Shown here piece after piece: positions 9,542 through 17,999 of a DNA stretch of 64,000 nt. The notes beneath the pieces were generated by a model. The model worked only from the letters and a program-made list of their open reading frames with translations. It made no database searches and was not told where the DNA came from. The number at the start of each line of letters is the position of its first letter. The stretch's first letter is position 1. The DNA comes from Janibacter sp. DB-40. Lineage in GTDB: Bacteria > Actinomycetota > Actinomycetes > Actinomycetales > Dermatophilaceae. The stretch lies in assembly GCF_029510815.1 (NCBI RefSeq), contig NZ_CP120360.1, positions 1-64,000 of the forward strand, given 5' to 3'. A program made the position numbers and the translations under genes.

Positions 9542-9991
9542 ATGACGCCCTTCATGACCCGCGTGGCCGAGTTCGTCGGCACACCCGAGGACGAGGTCCC
9601 GCAGCTGGCCGAACGACGCTCGACCCTCCCCGAGACCCGGATCAGCCGTCGGGTGGCCACCGGGACCGGCGCCGACCGGCACGTGGCCCTGCGCTCGCTG
9701 GCCGAGCAGTACGTGTGCGAGGCCAACGCCGTGCTCGGTGCCGACCACGACCACCTCGACCTCGTCGACGAGCCCCTGCCGGACGAGCTCGCCTTCACCG
9801 TCACCTTCAAGGACCACGGTGCCCGCTGCTCGACGACCTTCGTCGACGGTCGTGCCTTCGGTCGGCTCGTCGGGGACCTCTTCGACGAGGAGGAGGCCCG
9901 TGAGCTGGAGGGGCCGGACGCGCTGCCGGACCTGCTGGTCCAGCTCATGGAGGCCGGGATGGAGGCCTCCCCGACGACCTCCGCCACCTGA
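9542..9991 (+). CDS. Unrecognised first gene of the phenol hydroxylase operon (position of P0)
   Basis: A 149-residue soluble, acidic protein beginning the operon, with RBS AGGAGA nine bases before the ATG. In Pseudomonas dmp operons this slot is held by DmpK (P0), an assembly factor of about 92 residues. I see no convincing match to DmpK here, neither in length nor in recognisable motifs. Visible traits are a Thr/Arg-rich segment around residues 28-45, two Cys (about 60 and 100), and an acidic helix DLFDEEEARELEG (about 117-129). Spacing and strand indicate co-expression with the hydroxylase subunits. An assembly or activation role is inference from position only. Confidence 0.6.
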   Translation: MTPFMTRVAEFVGTPEDEVPQLAERRSTLPETRISRRVATGTGADRHVALRSLAEQYVCEANAVLGADHDHLDLVDEPLPDELAFTVTFKDHGARCSTTFVDGRAFGRLVGDLFDEEEARELEGPDALPDLLVQLMEAGMEASPTTSAT

Positions 9992-10027
9992 TCCCCCTTC
10001 GCCCGACCGACCCAAGGAGAACGTCCA

Positions 10028-11032
10028 GTGCAGTACGAACTCAAGACCCAGGTGATCGAGCCGCAGCGCTCGACCTTCACCCACCTCGTCAACCGCTACG
10101 GCGACAAGCCGGCCTCGCGCTACCTCGAGGGCAGCGTCGGGGTGCAGCCGCGGGAGCACTTCCACTACCGGCCCACCTACGACCCCGGCAAGGAGCTCTA
10201 CGACGAGACCTACAGCGTCTTCCGGCTGAGCGACCCCTACTCCTTCCTCGACCCCCGGCAGTACTACTACGCCCCGTACGTGACCTCGCGCTCGACCCAC
10301 CACGAGGCCTTCGCGACCTCGCTGCAGTACATCGAGGACCGGGGCCTGCTGGAGCGCCTGCCGCAGGAGTGGAAGGACCTGCTCGGTGAGCTCGTCCTCC
10401 CGCTGCGCCACCTCGAGAGCGCCGGTCAGCTGATCCTGTGCGGGATGGCCCGCTTCGGGTACGGGTCGACCGTCACCCAGGCCGCGGCGTTCTCCGGATT
10501 CGACCGGGTCGGCAACGCCCAGGTCCTCAGCCGCCTGGGGATCGCTCTCGCCGGCGGGACCGCGGACCTGCTCGGCGAGGCCAAGACGCACTGGCTCGAG
10601 GACGCACCGCTGCAGGGCCTGCGCCGCCTGGCCGAGCACACGATCGTCGAGAAGGACTGGGGCGTCGCCCTGCTGCAGCTCGACGCCGTCGACCAGCTGC
10701 TCTACGACCTGCTCTACCTCCACCTCGACGACGAGGCGGTCACTGGCGGAGCACCCGCGTACTCGCTCTTCTCCCAGCACATGGCCAGCTGGTTCACCGA
10801 CAACCGCAAGTGGATCGACGCGCTGCACAAGGCCTGGCGCGCCGATGAGGAGCTCGGCGAGACCAACGCCGGCCTCATCGCCCACCACGGCAACCTCGCC
10901 ATGGACGAGGCGCTCTCGGCGGTCACCCCCTTCGCGGCCCGGATCGACGAGCTGCTGGCCGTCGGTGCCGTGGACCGCGTGACCGCCAAGGCGGCCGAGG
11001 TGCGCCAGACGTACGCGGCCGAGCAGGCCTGA
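10028..11032 (+). CDS. dmpL: Phenol hydroxylase beta subunit (P1, DmpL-like)
   Basis: This is the structural beta subunit of the bacterial multicomponent monooxygenase that inserts oxygen into phenol to give catechol. The 334 residues fit the family. The N-terminal QVIEPQRSTFTHLVNRYGDK and the segment DPRQYYYAPYV are characteristic of toluene/phenol hydroxylase beta chains. It has the ferritin-like helical fold but lacks a full diiron ligand set. The start is GTG with RBS AAGGAG eight bases before. It lies between the P0-position gene and P2, as in dmpKLMNOP. Confidence 0.9.
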   Translation: MQYELKTQVIEPQRSTFTHLVNRYGDKPASRYLEGSVGVQPREHFHYRPTYDPGKELYDETYSVFRLSDPYSFLDPRQYYYAPYVTSRSTHHEAFATSLQYIEDRGLLERLPQEWKDLLGELVLPLRHLESAGQLILCGMARFGYGSTVTQAAAFSGFDRVGNAQVLSRLGIALAGGTADLLGEAKTHWLEDAPLQGLRRLAEHTIVEKDWGVALLQLDAVDQLLYDLLYLHLDDEAVTGGAPAYSLFSQHMASWFTDNRKWIDALHKAWRADEELGETNAGLIAHHGNLAMDEALSAVTPFAARIDELLAVGAVDRVTAKAAEVRQTYAAEQA

Positions 11033-11046
11033 GGAAGGAGAGCGAC

Positions 11047-11346
11047 ATGAGCGAGTCAACGCAGACCCAGACCTCCCGGGACGTCGGGATGATCCTGCAG
11101 GAGTCCGAGGACAACCGCCCGATCATCGAGGCGATCGAGGAGGACAACCCCGAGTGCAGCATCAGCCACACACCGGGCCTCGTGCGGATCACCGCGCCCG
11201 GCCGGCTCGTCGTGCTGCAGGAGAGCGTCGAGGAGAAGCTCGGCCGCGAGTGGGAGACCCACGAGTTCCAGATGTCGATCGTCTCCTACTTCGGGAACAT
11301 CCAGGAGTGGGACGACGACGAGATCGTCATCGCCTGGGACCACTGA
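11047..11346 (+). CDS. dmpM: Phenol hydroxylase regulatory/effector protein (P2, DmpM-like)
   Basis: A cofactorless coupling protein that binds the hydroxylase and tunes electron transfer and oxygen activation. The 99 residues are close to the usual 90-100. The signature is VGMILQESEDNRPIIEAIE in the N-terminal half, and W-D-D-D-E-I-V-I-A-W near the end (MmoB/DmpM family). RBS GAAGGAG precedes the ATG. It is placed between beta and alpha subunits, the conserved order. Confidence 0.92.
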   Translation: MSESTQTQTSRDVGMILQESEDNRPIIEAIEEDNPECSISHTPGLVRITAPGRLVVLQESVEEKLGREWETHEFQMSIVSYFGNIQEWDDDEIVIAWDH

Positions 11347-11384
11347 CCAACTGACCAGAACAACGACGTTCACAGGAGGACGAG

Positions 11385-12956
11385 ATGACTCTCGCACCCG
11401 AGCAGAAGAAGACCAAGAAGCCGAAGAAGCTGTCGATGAAGGCCCGCTACGAGGCGCTCACACGCGGCCTCGACTGGGAGCCCAGCTACGTCGACAAGGA
11501 CGAGATGTTCCCGCACCTGGACTACGAGGGCATCAAGATCCACGACTGGGCGGCCTGGGAGGACCCCTTCCGTCTGACGATCGACGCCTACTGCAAGTAC
11601 CAGGCCGAGAAGGACAAGCGCCTCTACGCCGTCCTCGACGGCTTCGCCCAGGGCCAGGGCCACCTGAGCCTGACGGACGCGTCCTACCTCAACGCGATGA
11701 AGATCTTCCTCCAGGGCGTGACGCCGCTGGAGTACGCCGCGCACCGCCACTTCGCCTACCTCGCGCGGCACTTCGCCGGCCCGGGCCCGCGCTTCGCGGC
11801 CCTGTGCCAGTCGATCGACGAGATCCGGCACATGCAGACCGAGATCCACACCCTGAGCAACTACAACAAGCTCTACTCGGGGATGCACAACTGGCCTGAG
11901 CACTTCGACCGCGTCTGGTACCTGTCGGTGCCGAAGAGCTTCTTCGACGACGCGATGTCCTGCGGGCCCTTCGAGTTCCTCATCGCGGTCGGGTTCTCCT
12001 TCGAGTACCTGCTGACCAACCTGCTCTTCGTGCCCTTCATGTCCGGGTCCTCGTTCAACGGCGACCTGCCGACGATGACCTTCGGCTTCTCGGCGCAGTC
12101 GGACGAGTCGCGGCACATGACCCTGGGCCTGGAGGCGATCAAGTTCCTCCTCGAGCAGGACGAGGACAACGTCGAGCTCGTCCAGGGCTGGATCGACAAG
12201 TGGTTCTGGCGCTCCTACCGCGTCACCGCGCTCGTCGCCCAGATGCTCGACTACATGCTCCCGCGCAAGGTGATGAGCTGGAAGGAGTCCTTCGAGCTGT
12301 ACTTCGAGGAGCAGATGCTCGGTGGCCTCTTCGAGGACCTCGCCTTCTACGGCATCAAGCCCCCGCGCCACGTGGAGGACGCGATCCAGGAGAAGGAGCT
12401 GCTCTCCCACCAGGTGTACTGGACCCTCTACCAGTTCTCCTTCGCGGCGGGCTTCACCACGACGATGCCCTCCGAGGAGCACCTGAACTGGCTCTCCGAG
12501 TCCTACCCGGACACCTTCGACACGTACTTCCGGCCGTTGTGGGACAAGGAGGCGAAGAACCGCGAGAACGGCGGTCGCCACTTCGCCCCCGGTCTGCCCC
12601 AGCTGTGCCAGGTCTGCCAGGTCCCGATGCTCTTCACCGAGCCGGGTGACCCCACGACCTTGTGCCAGCGCGAGTCCGAGTTCGAGGGCGAGATCTACCA
12701 CACCTGCTCCAACGGGTGTCAGTGGATCTTCGAGCGGGAGCCGGAGAAGTACCGCCAGGCGTGGCTGCCCGTGCACCAGATCCTTGCTGGCAACTGCGGT
12801 GGCCCGACCGTCCCGGACGTGCTGGAGTGGTACGGCCTGCAGGACGGCGACGCCGGCGAGTACCTCGGCTCGAGGGACCACCAGAACTGGGTGGCGTGGC
12901 AGGGCGAGGCCGCTGCCGACACCGCCGCCCCGAGCGAGACGAAGGCAGGTGCCTGA
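11385..12956 (+). CDS. dmpN: Phenol hydroxylase alpha subunit, diiron catalytic (P3, DmpN-like)
   Basis: This is the catalytic subunit of the phenol monooxygenase, holding the carboxylate-bridged diiron centre. Both Glu-x-x-His ligand pairs are present: Glu146/His149 in DEIRHMQTE and Glu241/His244 in DESRHMTLG. The 523-residue length is that of DmpN/TmoA-type proteins. The C-terminal part carries a Cys-rich TRASH/YHS-like segment (CQVCQVP, then CQRE, then CSNGCQW), common in this family. RBS CAGGAGG precedes the ATG. It is followed two bases later by the P4 gene. Confidence 0.95.
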   Translation: MTLAPEQKKTKKPKKLSMKARYEALTRGLDWEPSYVDKDEMFPHLDYEGIKIHDWAAWEDPFRLTIDAYCKYQAEKDKRLYAVLDGFAQGQGHLSLTDASYLNAMKIFLQGVTPLEYAAHRHFAYLARHFAGPGPRFAALCQSIDEIRHMQTEIHTLSNYNKLYSGMHNWPEHFDRVWYLSVPKSFFDDAMSCGPFEFLIAVGFSFEYLLTNLLFVPFMSGSSFNGDLPTMTFGFSAQSDESRHMTLGLEAIKFLLEQDEDNVELVQGWIDKWFWRSYRVTALVAQMLDYMLPRKVMSWKESFELYFEEQMLGGLFEDLAFYGIKPPRHVEDAIQEKELLSHQVYWTLYQFSFAAGFTTTMPSEEHLNWLSESYPDTFDTYFRPLWDKEAKNRENGGRHFAPGLPQLCQVCQVPMLFTEPGDPTTLCQRESEFEGEIYHTCSNGCQWIFEREPEKYRQAWLPVHQILAGNCGGPTVPDVLEWYGLQDGDAGEYLGSRDHQNWVAWQGEAAADTAAPSETKAGA

Positions 12957-12957
12957 C

Positions 12958-13284
12958 ATGACGATCAAGAGCATCGGGGAGTACGACTTCCCCTCCCGGT
13001 CCGCGCAGGAGAACTACGGCGACGACCAGTTGGTCAGCGTCTGGTTCCAGGACACCATGTGGTTCGCCTCCCCGGCGATGTTCCGCGCCCCGCGGGAGAT
13101 GACGTGGGGTGACTTCAAGGCCCAGGTCTTCGTGCCCTTCGCCCAGGAGGACCCGGACTACGACCCGGACGCCCCGCGGACGTGGACCCTGCACGGTTCC
13201 CCCTTCGAGCCCGAGGACGGCCAGACCCTGTCCGAGCTCGGCGTCCGCCACAAGGACGTCATCGGCACCCGCGTGGCCGCCTGA
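12958..13284 (+). CDS. dmpO: Phenol hydroxylase gamma subunit (P4, DmpO-like)
   Basis: The small third subunit of the (alpha-beta-gamma)2 hydroxylase. It has 108 residues and starts MTIKSIGEYDFPSRSAQENY; phrases such as QDTMWFASPAMFRAPREMTW are typical of phenol hydroxylase P4. The ATG is two bases beyond the alpha-subunit stop, so translation is likely coupled. The reading frame upstream is the alpha gene in another phase, so no longer form is credible. Confidence 0.9.
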   Translation: MTIKSIGEYDFPSRSAQENYGDDQLVSVWFQDTMWFASPAMFRAPREMTWGDFKAQVFVPFAQEDPDYDPDAPRTWTLHGSPFEPEDGQTLSELGVRHKDVIGTRVAA

Positions 13285-13321
13285 CCCAGCCCTCCCCCTT
13301 CGTCCCGCTCGAGGAGCACCC

Positions 13322-14431
13322 ATGACCAAGTACACGATCACCGTCGAGCCCGTCGGCCGCGAGGTCCAGTGCGACGAGGACCAGACGATCCTCGACGCCT
13401 GCCTGCGCGCCGGGGTGTGGTTGCCGCACAGCTGCACCCACGGCACCTGCGCCACCTGCAAGGTCGACAAGCTCGACGGTGAGGTCGACCTGGGTGAGGC
13501 GAGCAGCTTCGCCCTCATGGACTTCGAGCGGGACGAGGGGAAGATGCTCACGTGCTGCGCGAAGCCGCGCGAGGACGTGACGCTGGAGGCCGATCTCGAC
13601 GTCGACGAGGACATGGAGGTCCACCCGGTCCAGGACTTCACCGGGACCGTCGTCGTCCTCGAGGACATCGCCGAGCAGACCAGGCGCCTCGTCGTCGAGC
13701 TCGACCGCGAGATCGGCTTCAACGCGGGTCAGTACATGAAGTTCACCGTCCCCGCCGCCGAGGTCGACGGGGCCCCGGTCGAGGAGGTGGACCGGACCTG
13801 GTCGATCGCCTCTCCCCCCGACGAGACCACGCGTTTGGAGTTCCACATCCGCAACGTCCCGGGTGGTCGCGGCACCGACGGCTGGGTCTTCGGCGGTCTG
13901 GCGAAGGGGGACGAGGTGCGCCTGTCGGGTCCGTACGGCCGGTTCGTCCTCCGGACGAGCGACGACAAGCACGCGATCCTCGTCGGTGGCGGGACGGGCG
14001 TGGCACCCCTGAAGTCGATGGTCCGCCACGCCCTCGAGGCGGACGGGTACGAGGGCGACCTCACCCTCTATGCCGGTGGACGCACCCGGGCGTGGCTCTA
14101 CGACGTCGAGGCCTTCCGTGACCTGGCCGAGGAGTACGAGGCGTTCACGTACCGACCCTGTCTCTCCGACGAGACCCCCGAGGAGGTGGCGGCCTCCGGT
14201 GACGACCCGGACGCCTACGCCTACGGCATGGTCACCGACGTCATCGAGGCCGACCACCAGCGGTTGATCGGCTGCCGCGGTTACCTCTGTGGCCCGCCAC
14301 CGATGGTCGACGCTGCCCTGAAGACGCTGATGAGCCGACGGCTCTTCCCCCGCGACATCTTCCGTGAGGACTTCTTCGACGAGTCGGACAAGAACGACTC
14401 CGGGCTGAAGAGCCCGCTCATCAAGCGATGA
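13322..14431 (+). CDS. dmpP: Phenol hydroxylase reductase (P5, DmpP-like)
   Basis: This NADH:acceptor reductase feeds electrons to the hydroxylase. A plant-type 2Fe-2S domain comes first (CTHGTCATCK, about residues 37-46, with a later CC near 79-80). An FAD-binding barrel follows (YMKFTVPAAEV, then R-T-W-S-I-A-S), and then an NAD-binding domain (VGGGTGVAPLKSM, then YLCGPPPMVDAAL). The 369 residues from ATG 13322 match DmpP. RBS CGAGGAG precedes it. It is the last gene of the hydroxylase operon and meets the convergent iclR gene with a one-base gap. Confidence 0.95.
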   Translation: MTKYTITVEPVGREVQCDEDQTILDACLRAGVWLPHSCTHGTCATCKVDKLDGEVDLGEASSFALMDFERDEGKMLTCCAKPREDVTLEADLDVDEDMEVHPVQDFTGTVVVLEDIAEQTRRLVVELDREIGFNAGQYMKFTVPAAEVDGAPVEEVDRTWSIASPPDETTRLEFHIRNVPGGRGTDGWVFGGLAKGDEVRLSGPYGRFVLRTSDDKHAILVGGGTGVAPLKSMVRHALEADGYEGDLTLYAGGRTRAWLYDVEAFRDLAEEYEAFTYRPCLSDETPEEVAASGDDPDAYAYGMVTDVIEADHQRLIGCRGYLCGPPPMVDAALKTLMSRRLFPRDIFREDFFDESDKNDSGLKSPLIKR

Positions 14432-14432
14432 C

Positions 14433-15194
14433 TCACAGGCCGGCGTCGCGGAGCAACCGCGAGATGGTGAACGCCGCGGTGCGCACCGCGACGCCAAGCC
14501 GCTCCAGGTCCATGCGCGGCGTGTGGCCCGTGACCGAGACCGCCGCCCGGATGCGCTTGTCCGCCCCGAAGACCGGGGCCGCCACGCAGGAGATGCCGAC
14601 GTGGGACTCCTCGTGGTCGTAGGAGGTGCCGACGCTGCGGATCGACTGCAGGTCCCGGGCGAGGCCGCCGGGGGTGATGATCGTGCGCGGGGTCATCGCC
14701 GGCAGTCCCGCCTGGACGCGCGCGTCGACGACCGAGCGCGGCGAGTAGGCGAGCATCGTCTTGCCCACCCCGGTCGCGTGCGCCGGCAGCCGGCCGCCGA
14801 TGGTCGAGGAGAGCGGCAGCCCGCCGTGGACGATCGCGATGTACACGACGTCGACCCCGTCGAGGGTCGCGAGGTGGATCTGCCGGTCCGTGGCCCGGTG
14901 CAGGTCGTCCATGAGCGGGCGAGCGACGTCGGTGAGCGTGCGCGGCAGCGCCACCTGCGAGCCGAGCTCGAAGAGCCGCACCCCCAGAGCGAGCCGGGAG
15001 TCCTCGGTGCGCTGCACGATCCGCTCCTCCTCGAGCTGACCGACGAGGCGATGGACCGTCCCTTTCGCCAGCCCCGTGCGCTCGGCCAGCTCGCTGATCC
15101 CGAGTGGTCGCGGCGCACTCTCGAGGGCCGTGAGGACCGCGGTGACCCGCTGGATCACCGAGATCGGCCCCTCGTTTCGTTCACCGGAACGCAT
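14433..15194 (-). CDS. IclR-family transcriptional regulator 1
   Basis: A 253-residue regulator with an N-terminal winged helix (ISVIQRVTAVLTALESAPRP, then ISELAERTGLAKGTVHRLV) and a C-terminal effector-binding IclR domain. The start chosen is ATG 15194 (MRSGERNEG), because upstream in-frame residues run through the divergent gene's control region. IclR proteins commonly sense aromatic acids or catabolic intermediates. An inverted repeat of the CGTTCC-N7-GGAACG family overlaps its first codons, which suggests autoregulation and makes this gene the leading candidate for the regulator of that family. It is divergent from a second iclR gene 64 bases away. Confidence 0.88.
   Translation of the reverse strand: MRSGERNEGPISVIQRVTAVLTALESAPRPLGISELAERTGLAKGTVHRLVGQLEEERIVQRTEDSRLALGVRLFELGSQVALPRTLTDVARPLMDDLHRATDRQIHLATLDGVDVVYIAIVHGGLPLSSTIGGRLPAHATGVGKTMLAYSPRSVVDARVQAGLPAMTPRTIITPGGLARDLQSIRSVGTSYDHEESHVGISCVAAPVFGADKRIRAAVSVTGHTPRMDLERLGVAVRTAAFTISRLLRDAGL
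15173..15191. promoter_or_regulatory. Putative IclR-type operator, site A3 (over iclR1 start)
   Basis: CGTTTC-N7-GGAACG, one mismatch from the exact copies at 6353 and 16157, lies over codons 2-8 of the minus-strand iclR gene. The spacer is again seven bases. This position fits repression of the gene's own expression. It is also within 90 bases of the start of the divergent second iclR. Confidence 0.45.
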
Positions 15195-15258
15195 TCCTTG
15201 ATCATGCCCTCCCCCGGGGCGAGAGTGAAGTCCATCACCAAACGGAAGGTGCCCAACG

Positions 15259-16074
15259 ATGAGCACAGCAACGCATGAGCCCCCGATGGGAGCGGTCACC
15301 GACGACGCCTGGTGCACCTCGACGCCGCGCCGCGGTGGCGGTGGTGGGCTGCGCTCTGTCGGCACCGCCCTCGACGTCCTCGAGTGCTTCGCCGTCGACT
15401 CCACGCTCGGCGTCTCCGACGTCGCCCGGCGCCTCGGCGTCGCGAAGTCCACGGCCCACCGGGTCCTCACGACTCTCGCCGGCCGCGGCTTCGTCGAGCA
15501 GGACGCCACCGGCGCCTACCGCCTCGGGCTGCACGTCTACGAGCTCGGCATGCTCTCGCACGCCCGCAACGGGCTGCGGCACGTCGCCCTGCCGGTGATG
15601 CGCGCCGTCGCCGAGCGGACCGGCCACACGGTCAACCTCGGCATCCCCGACGGCGCGGACATCGTCTTCGTCGAGCGGATCGAGTCGATGGACGGGGTAC
15701 GCATCCTCGGGCACAGCGGACGGCGCCAGCCGGCCAACTGCGTGAGCTCGGGTCTGGCCATCGCCGCCTTCAACCCCGGGGTCGAGTTCGCCCGGCGCGA
15801 GGCGGGCTTCCCGCCGAAGGCGCGTGGCACGATCCGTCGGGTCGAGGACTGGGACGCCGCCCTGGCCGACGTGCGCCGTACCGGCCACGCCGTGCTGCAC
15901 TCCGGGTTCTTCACGGATGCCAGCTCCGTGGCCGCCCCGATCCGGGTGCGCGGCCAGGCGGTCGGCTCGATCTCCGTGCTCGGCCCGACCCCGCTCATCG
16001 AGCCCGATGTGCGTCGGGTGGTCCCGCTGCTGACCGCGGCCGCCAACCGCATCGCCAAGCAGTACTCCTTCTGA
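15259..16074 (+). CDS. IclR-family transcriptional regulator 2
   Basis: A 271-residue IclR regulator with about 30 extra N-terminal residues, then the helix-turn-helix VSDVARRLGVAKSTAHRVL (about 53-71) and the ligand domain (VNLGIPDGADIVFVERIES onward). It is divergently paired with iclR1 and lies directly upstream of the lower-pathway operon. Two strong palindromes (16092-16145) separate it from that operon. Pathway-specific control of the hydratase-to-dehydrogenase operon is likely but inferred. RBS GGAAGG precedes the ATG. Confidence 0.88.
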   Translation: MSTATHEPPMGAVTDDAWCTSTPRRGGGGGLRSVGTALDVLECFAVDSTLGVSDVARRLGVAKSTAHRVLTTLAGRGFVEQDATGAYRLGLHVYELGMLSHARNGLRHVALPVMRAVAERTGHTVNLGIPDGADIVFVERIESMDGVRILGHSGRRQPANCVSSGLAIAAFNPGVEFARREAGFPPKARGTIRRVEDWDAALADVRRTGHAVLHSGFFTDASSVAAPIRVRGQAVGSISVLGPTPLIEPDVRRVVPLLTAAANRIAKQYSF

Positions 16075-16091
16075 CTCGTCGCCCGAACATT

Positions 16092-16145
16092 CGCAACTGC
16101 CTAGGCAGTTGCGCCCAAACACCTGCAACTGCCTGGGCAGTTGCG
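16092..16145. promoter_or_regulatory. Twin palindromic operators (site family B) upstream of the lower-pathway operon
   Basis: A perfect 22-bp palindrome, half-site CGCAACTGCCT mirrored, occupies 16092-16113. A second copy differing at the first base and the centre (TGCAACTGCCT/GGGCAGTTGCG) occupies 16124-16145. They are 32 bases apart, about three helix turns, so two dimers could bind one face. Variants with the same right half occur at 8208 and 8251. No T-rich tract follows, which argues for operators rather than terminators of the upstream iclR gene. Confidence 0.65.
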
Positions 16146-16156
16146 AGAAGCCGGCT

Positions 16157-16175
16157 CGTTCCCAGCACGGGAACG
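16157..16175. promoter_or_regulatory. Putative IclR-type operator, site A4
   Basis: An exact CGTTCC-N7-GGAACG repeat lies 11 bases downstream of the twin palindromes and 31 bases before the hydratase start. It is identical in half-sites, spacer length and following ACC to site A1 before the ferredoxin gene. The lower-pathway operon therefore carries both operator families. Confidence 0.6.
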
Positions 16176-16206
16176 ACCCATGATTCCGACGAAGGGCAGT
16201 CCTAGC

Positions 16207-17010
16207 GTGACGACCATGGAAACGTCCACGACCACCCGGACCGACGCGGCCCGGGTCCTGCTGCAGGCGTATGCCAGCGGCGTCCCCACCGCTCCCCTCA
16301 CCGAGCAGTTCGACGGGCTGAGCGTCGAGGACGCCTACGCGATCCAGCTCGAGCAGGTGGCCAGCTGGACCGCCGCGGGCCGCACGGTCATCGGCCACAA
16401 GGTCGGCCTGACCTCCGCCGCGATGCAGAAGCAGCTCGGCGTGGACCAACCCGACTTCGGGCACCTCATGGACGACTTCGCCCACCTCGAGCACCAGGCC
16501 ATCCCGCTCCAGGGGTACCTCCAGCCGCGCATCGAGCCGGAGATCGCCTTCGTCCTGCGCAAGCCCCTCACCGGGCCGGGGGTGACCGTGACCCAGGCGA
16601 TCGACGCCGTCGACTACGTCCTGCCGGCGCTGGAGATCGTCGACAGCCGGGTTGCGGACTGGAAGATCACGCTCGTCGACACCATCGCCGACAACGCCAG
16701 CTCCGGCGGTTTCGTCCTCGGCTCCACACCGACCCGCCTGCAGGACGTCGACCTGCGCCTGACCGGCTGCGTCTTCTCCAGCAACTCCCGCATCGTCGGG
16801 ACCGGGGCCGGTGGCGCTGTCCTCGGCTCCCCGATCACCAGCCTCGTGTGGCTGGCCAACACGGTCGGTGCCCTCGGCACCACCCTCGAGGCCGGTCACG
16901 TCATCCTCCCCGGGTCCGTCACCTCGATGGTCCCGGTCGCCCCGGGCGACGTGCTCACCGCGACCTTCGCCGGTCTCGGCAGCGTCACCGCCCGCTTTGC
17001 AGACAAGTGA
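16207..17010 (+). CDS. dmpE: 2-oxopent-4-enoate (2-hydroxypentadienoate) hydratase
   Basis: This enzyme hydrates 2-hydroxypenta-2,4-dienoate to 4-hydroxy-2-oxovalerate in the lower meta pathway. It belongs to the fumarylacetoacetate-hydrolase-like hydratase/decarboxylase family, with motifs [18 protein letters not shown] (metal ligands Glu-x-Glu) and [18 protein letters not shown] 16207 is chosen because GAAGGG lies ten bases upstream; ATG 16216 is the alternative, 19 bases from that RBS. The product has 267 residues, normal for the family. It heads a six-gene operon. Confidence 0.9.
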   Translation: MTTMETSTTTRTDAARVLLQAYASGVPTAPLTEQFDGLSVEDAYAIQLEQVASWTAAGRTVIGHKVGLTSAAMQKQLGVDQPDFGHLMDDFAHLEHQAIPLQGYLQPRIEPEIAFVLRKPLTGPGVTVTQAIDAVDYVLPALEIVDSRVADWKITLVDTIADNASSGGFVLGSTPTRLQDVDLRLTGCVFSSNSRIVGTGAGGAVLGSPITSLVWLANTVGALGTTLEAGHVILPGSVTSMVPVAPGDVLTATFAGLGSVTARFADK

Positions 17011-17021
17011 AAGGTGAACCC

Positions 17022-17999
17022 ATGACGCAGCGCACCCAGGGGACTGCCGCCATCGTCGGGCCGGGCAACATCGGCACCGACCTGATGTTCAAGCTGATGC
17101 GACGCTCGAACGTCCTACAACCGCGCTACATGGTCGGGGTAGACCCGTCCAGCGACGGCCTGCGTCGGGCCAAGACCCTCGGTCTCGAGGCCAGCCACGA
17201 GGGCGTCGACTGGCTGCTCGCCCAGGACGAGCTGCCCGACGTCGTCTTCGAGTGCACGTCCGCGAAGGCGCACGAGGCAAACGCCCCCAAGTACGCGGAG
17301 GCGGGCATCCTCGCCGTCGACCTGACGCCCGCGGCCGTGGGCCCCTACCTCTGCCCGCCGGTCAACCTCGACTTCAACCTCGACGCGCAGAACGTCAACA
17401 TGATCACCTGCGGCGGGCAGGCGACGACGCCGATCGTCGCCGCGGTCTCCGAGGTCGTCGACGTCCCCTACGCCGAGATCGTCGCGTCGATCTCCAGCAA
17501 GTCCGCCGGGCCCGGCACCCGGGCCAACATCGACGAGTTCACCGAGACCACGAGCGAGGCGCTCGAGGTCGTCGGTGGCGCCAAGACCGGCAAGGCGATC
17601 ATCATCCTCAACCCGGTCGAGCCGCCGCTGATGATGCGCAACACCGTCTTCTGCGCCATCCCGCAGGAGGCCGCCGAGGCCGGACCGCTCCACGACCGCG
17701 TCCAGGAGTCGATCGCCGCGATGGTCGCGCGCGTGCAGGAGTACGTGCCCGGCTACCACCTGCGGACCGACCCGCAGTTCGACCACGCCCGCGACCTGTG
17801 GAACGGCATGGCCCGGGTCACCGTCCCGATCGAGGTCAAGGGACGCGGGGACTACCTGCCGGAGTACGCCGGCAACCTTGACATCATCACGTCCGCCGCC
17901 GCCCGAGTGGGCGACATGATGGTCGCGCACCGCCTGGGGGTCGACTCCGGCTGGGTCGCCTCGGACGCGGCGCAGACCGCCCAGGAGGTTTCCGCATGA
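17022..17999 (+). CDS. dmpF: Acetaldehyde dehydrogenase (acylating)
   Basis: This enzyme converts acetaldehyde, CoA and NAD+ to acetyl-CoA. In this pathway it forms a channelling complex with the following aldolase. The N-terminal Rossmann motif is [12 protein letters not shown], and the catalytic Cys lies in the segment [11 protein letters not shown] (about residue 130). The 325 residues from ATG 17022 match DmpF/MhpF; longer in-frame readings run into the hydratase gene. RBS GAAAGGTG precedes it. It overlaps the aldolase start by four bases. Confidence 0.95.
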   Translation: MTQRTQGTAAIVGPGNIGTDLMFKLMRRSNVLQPRYMVGVDPSSDGLRRAKTLGLEASHEGVDWLLAQDELPDVVFECTSAKAHEANAPKYAEAGILAVDLTPAAVGPYLCPPVNLDFNLDAQNVNMITCGGQATTPIVAAVSEVVDVPYAEIVASISSKSAGPGTRANIDEFTETTSEALEVVGGAKTGKAIIILNPVEPPLMMRNTVFCAIPQEAAEAGPLHDRVQESIAAMVARVQEYVPGYHLRTDPQFDHARDLWNGMARVTVPIEVKGRGDYLPEYAGNLDIITSAAARVGDMMVAHRLGVDSGWVASDAAQTAQEVSA

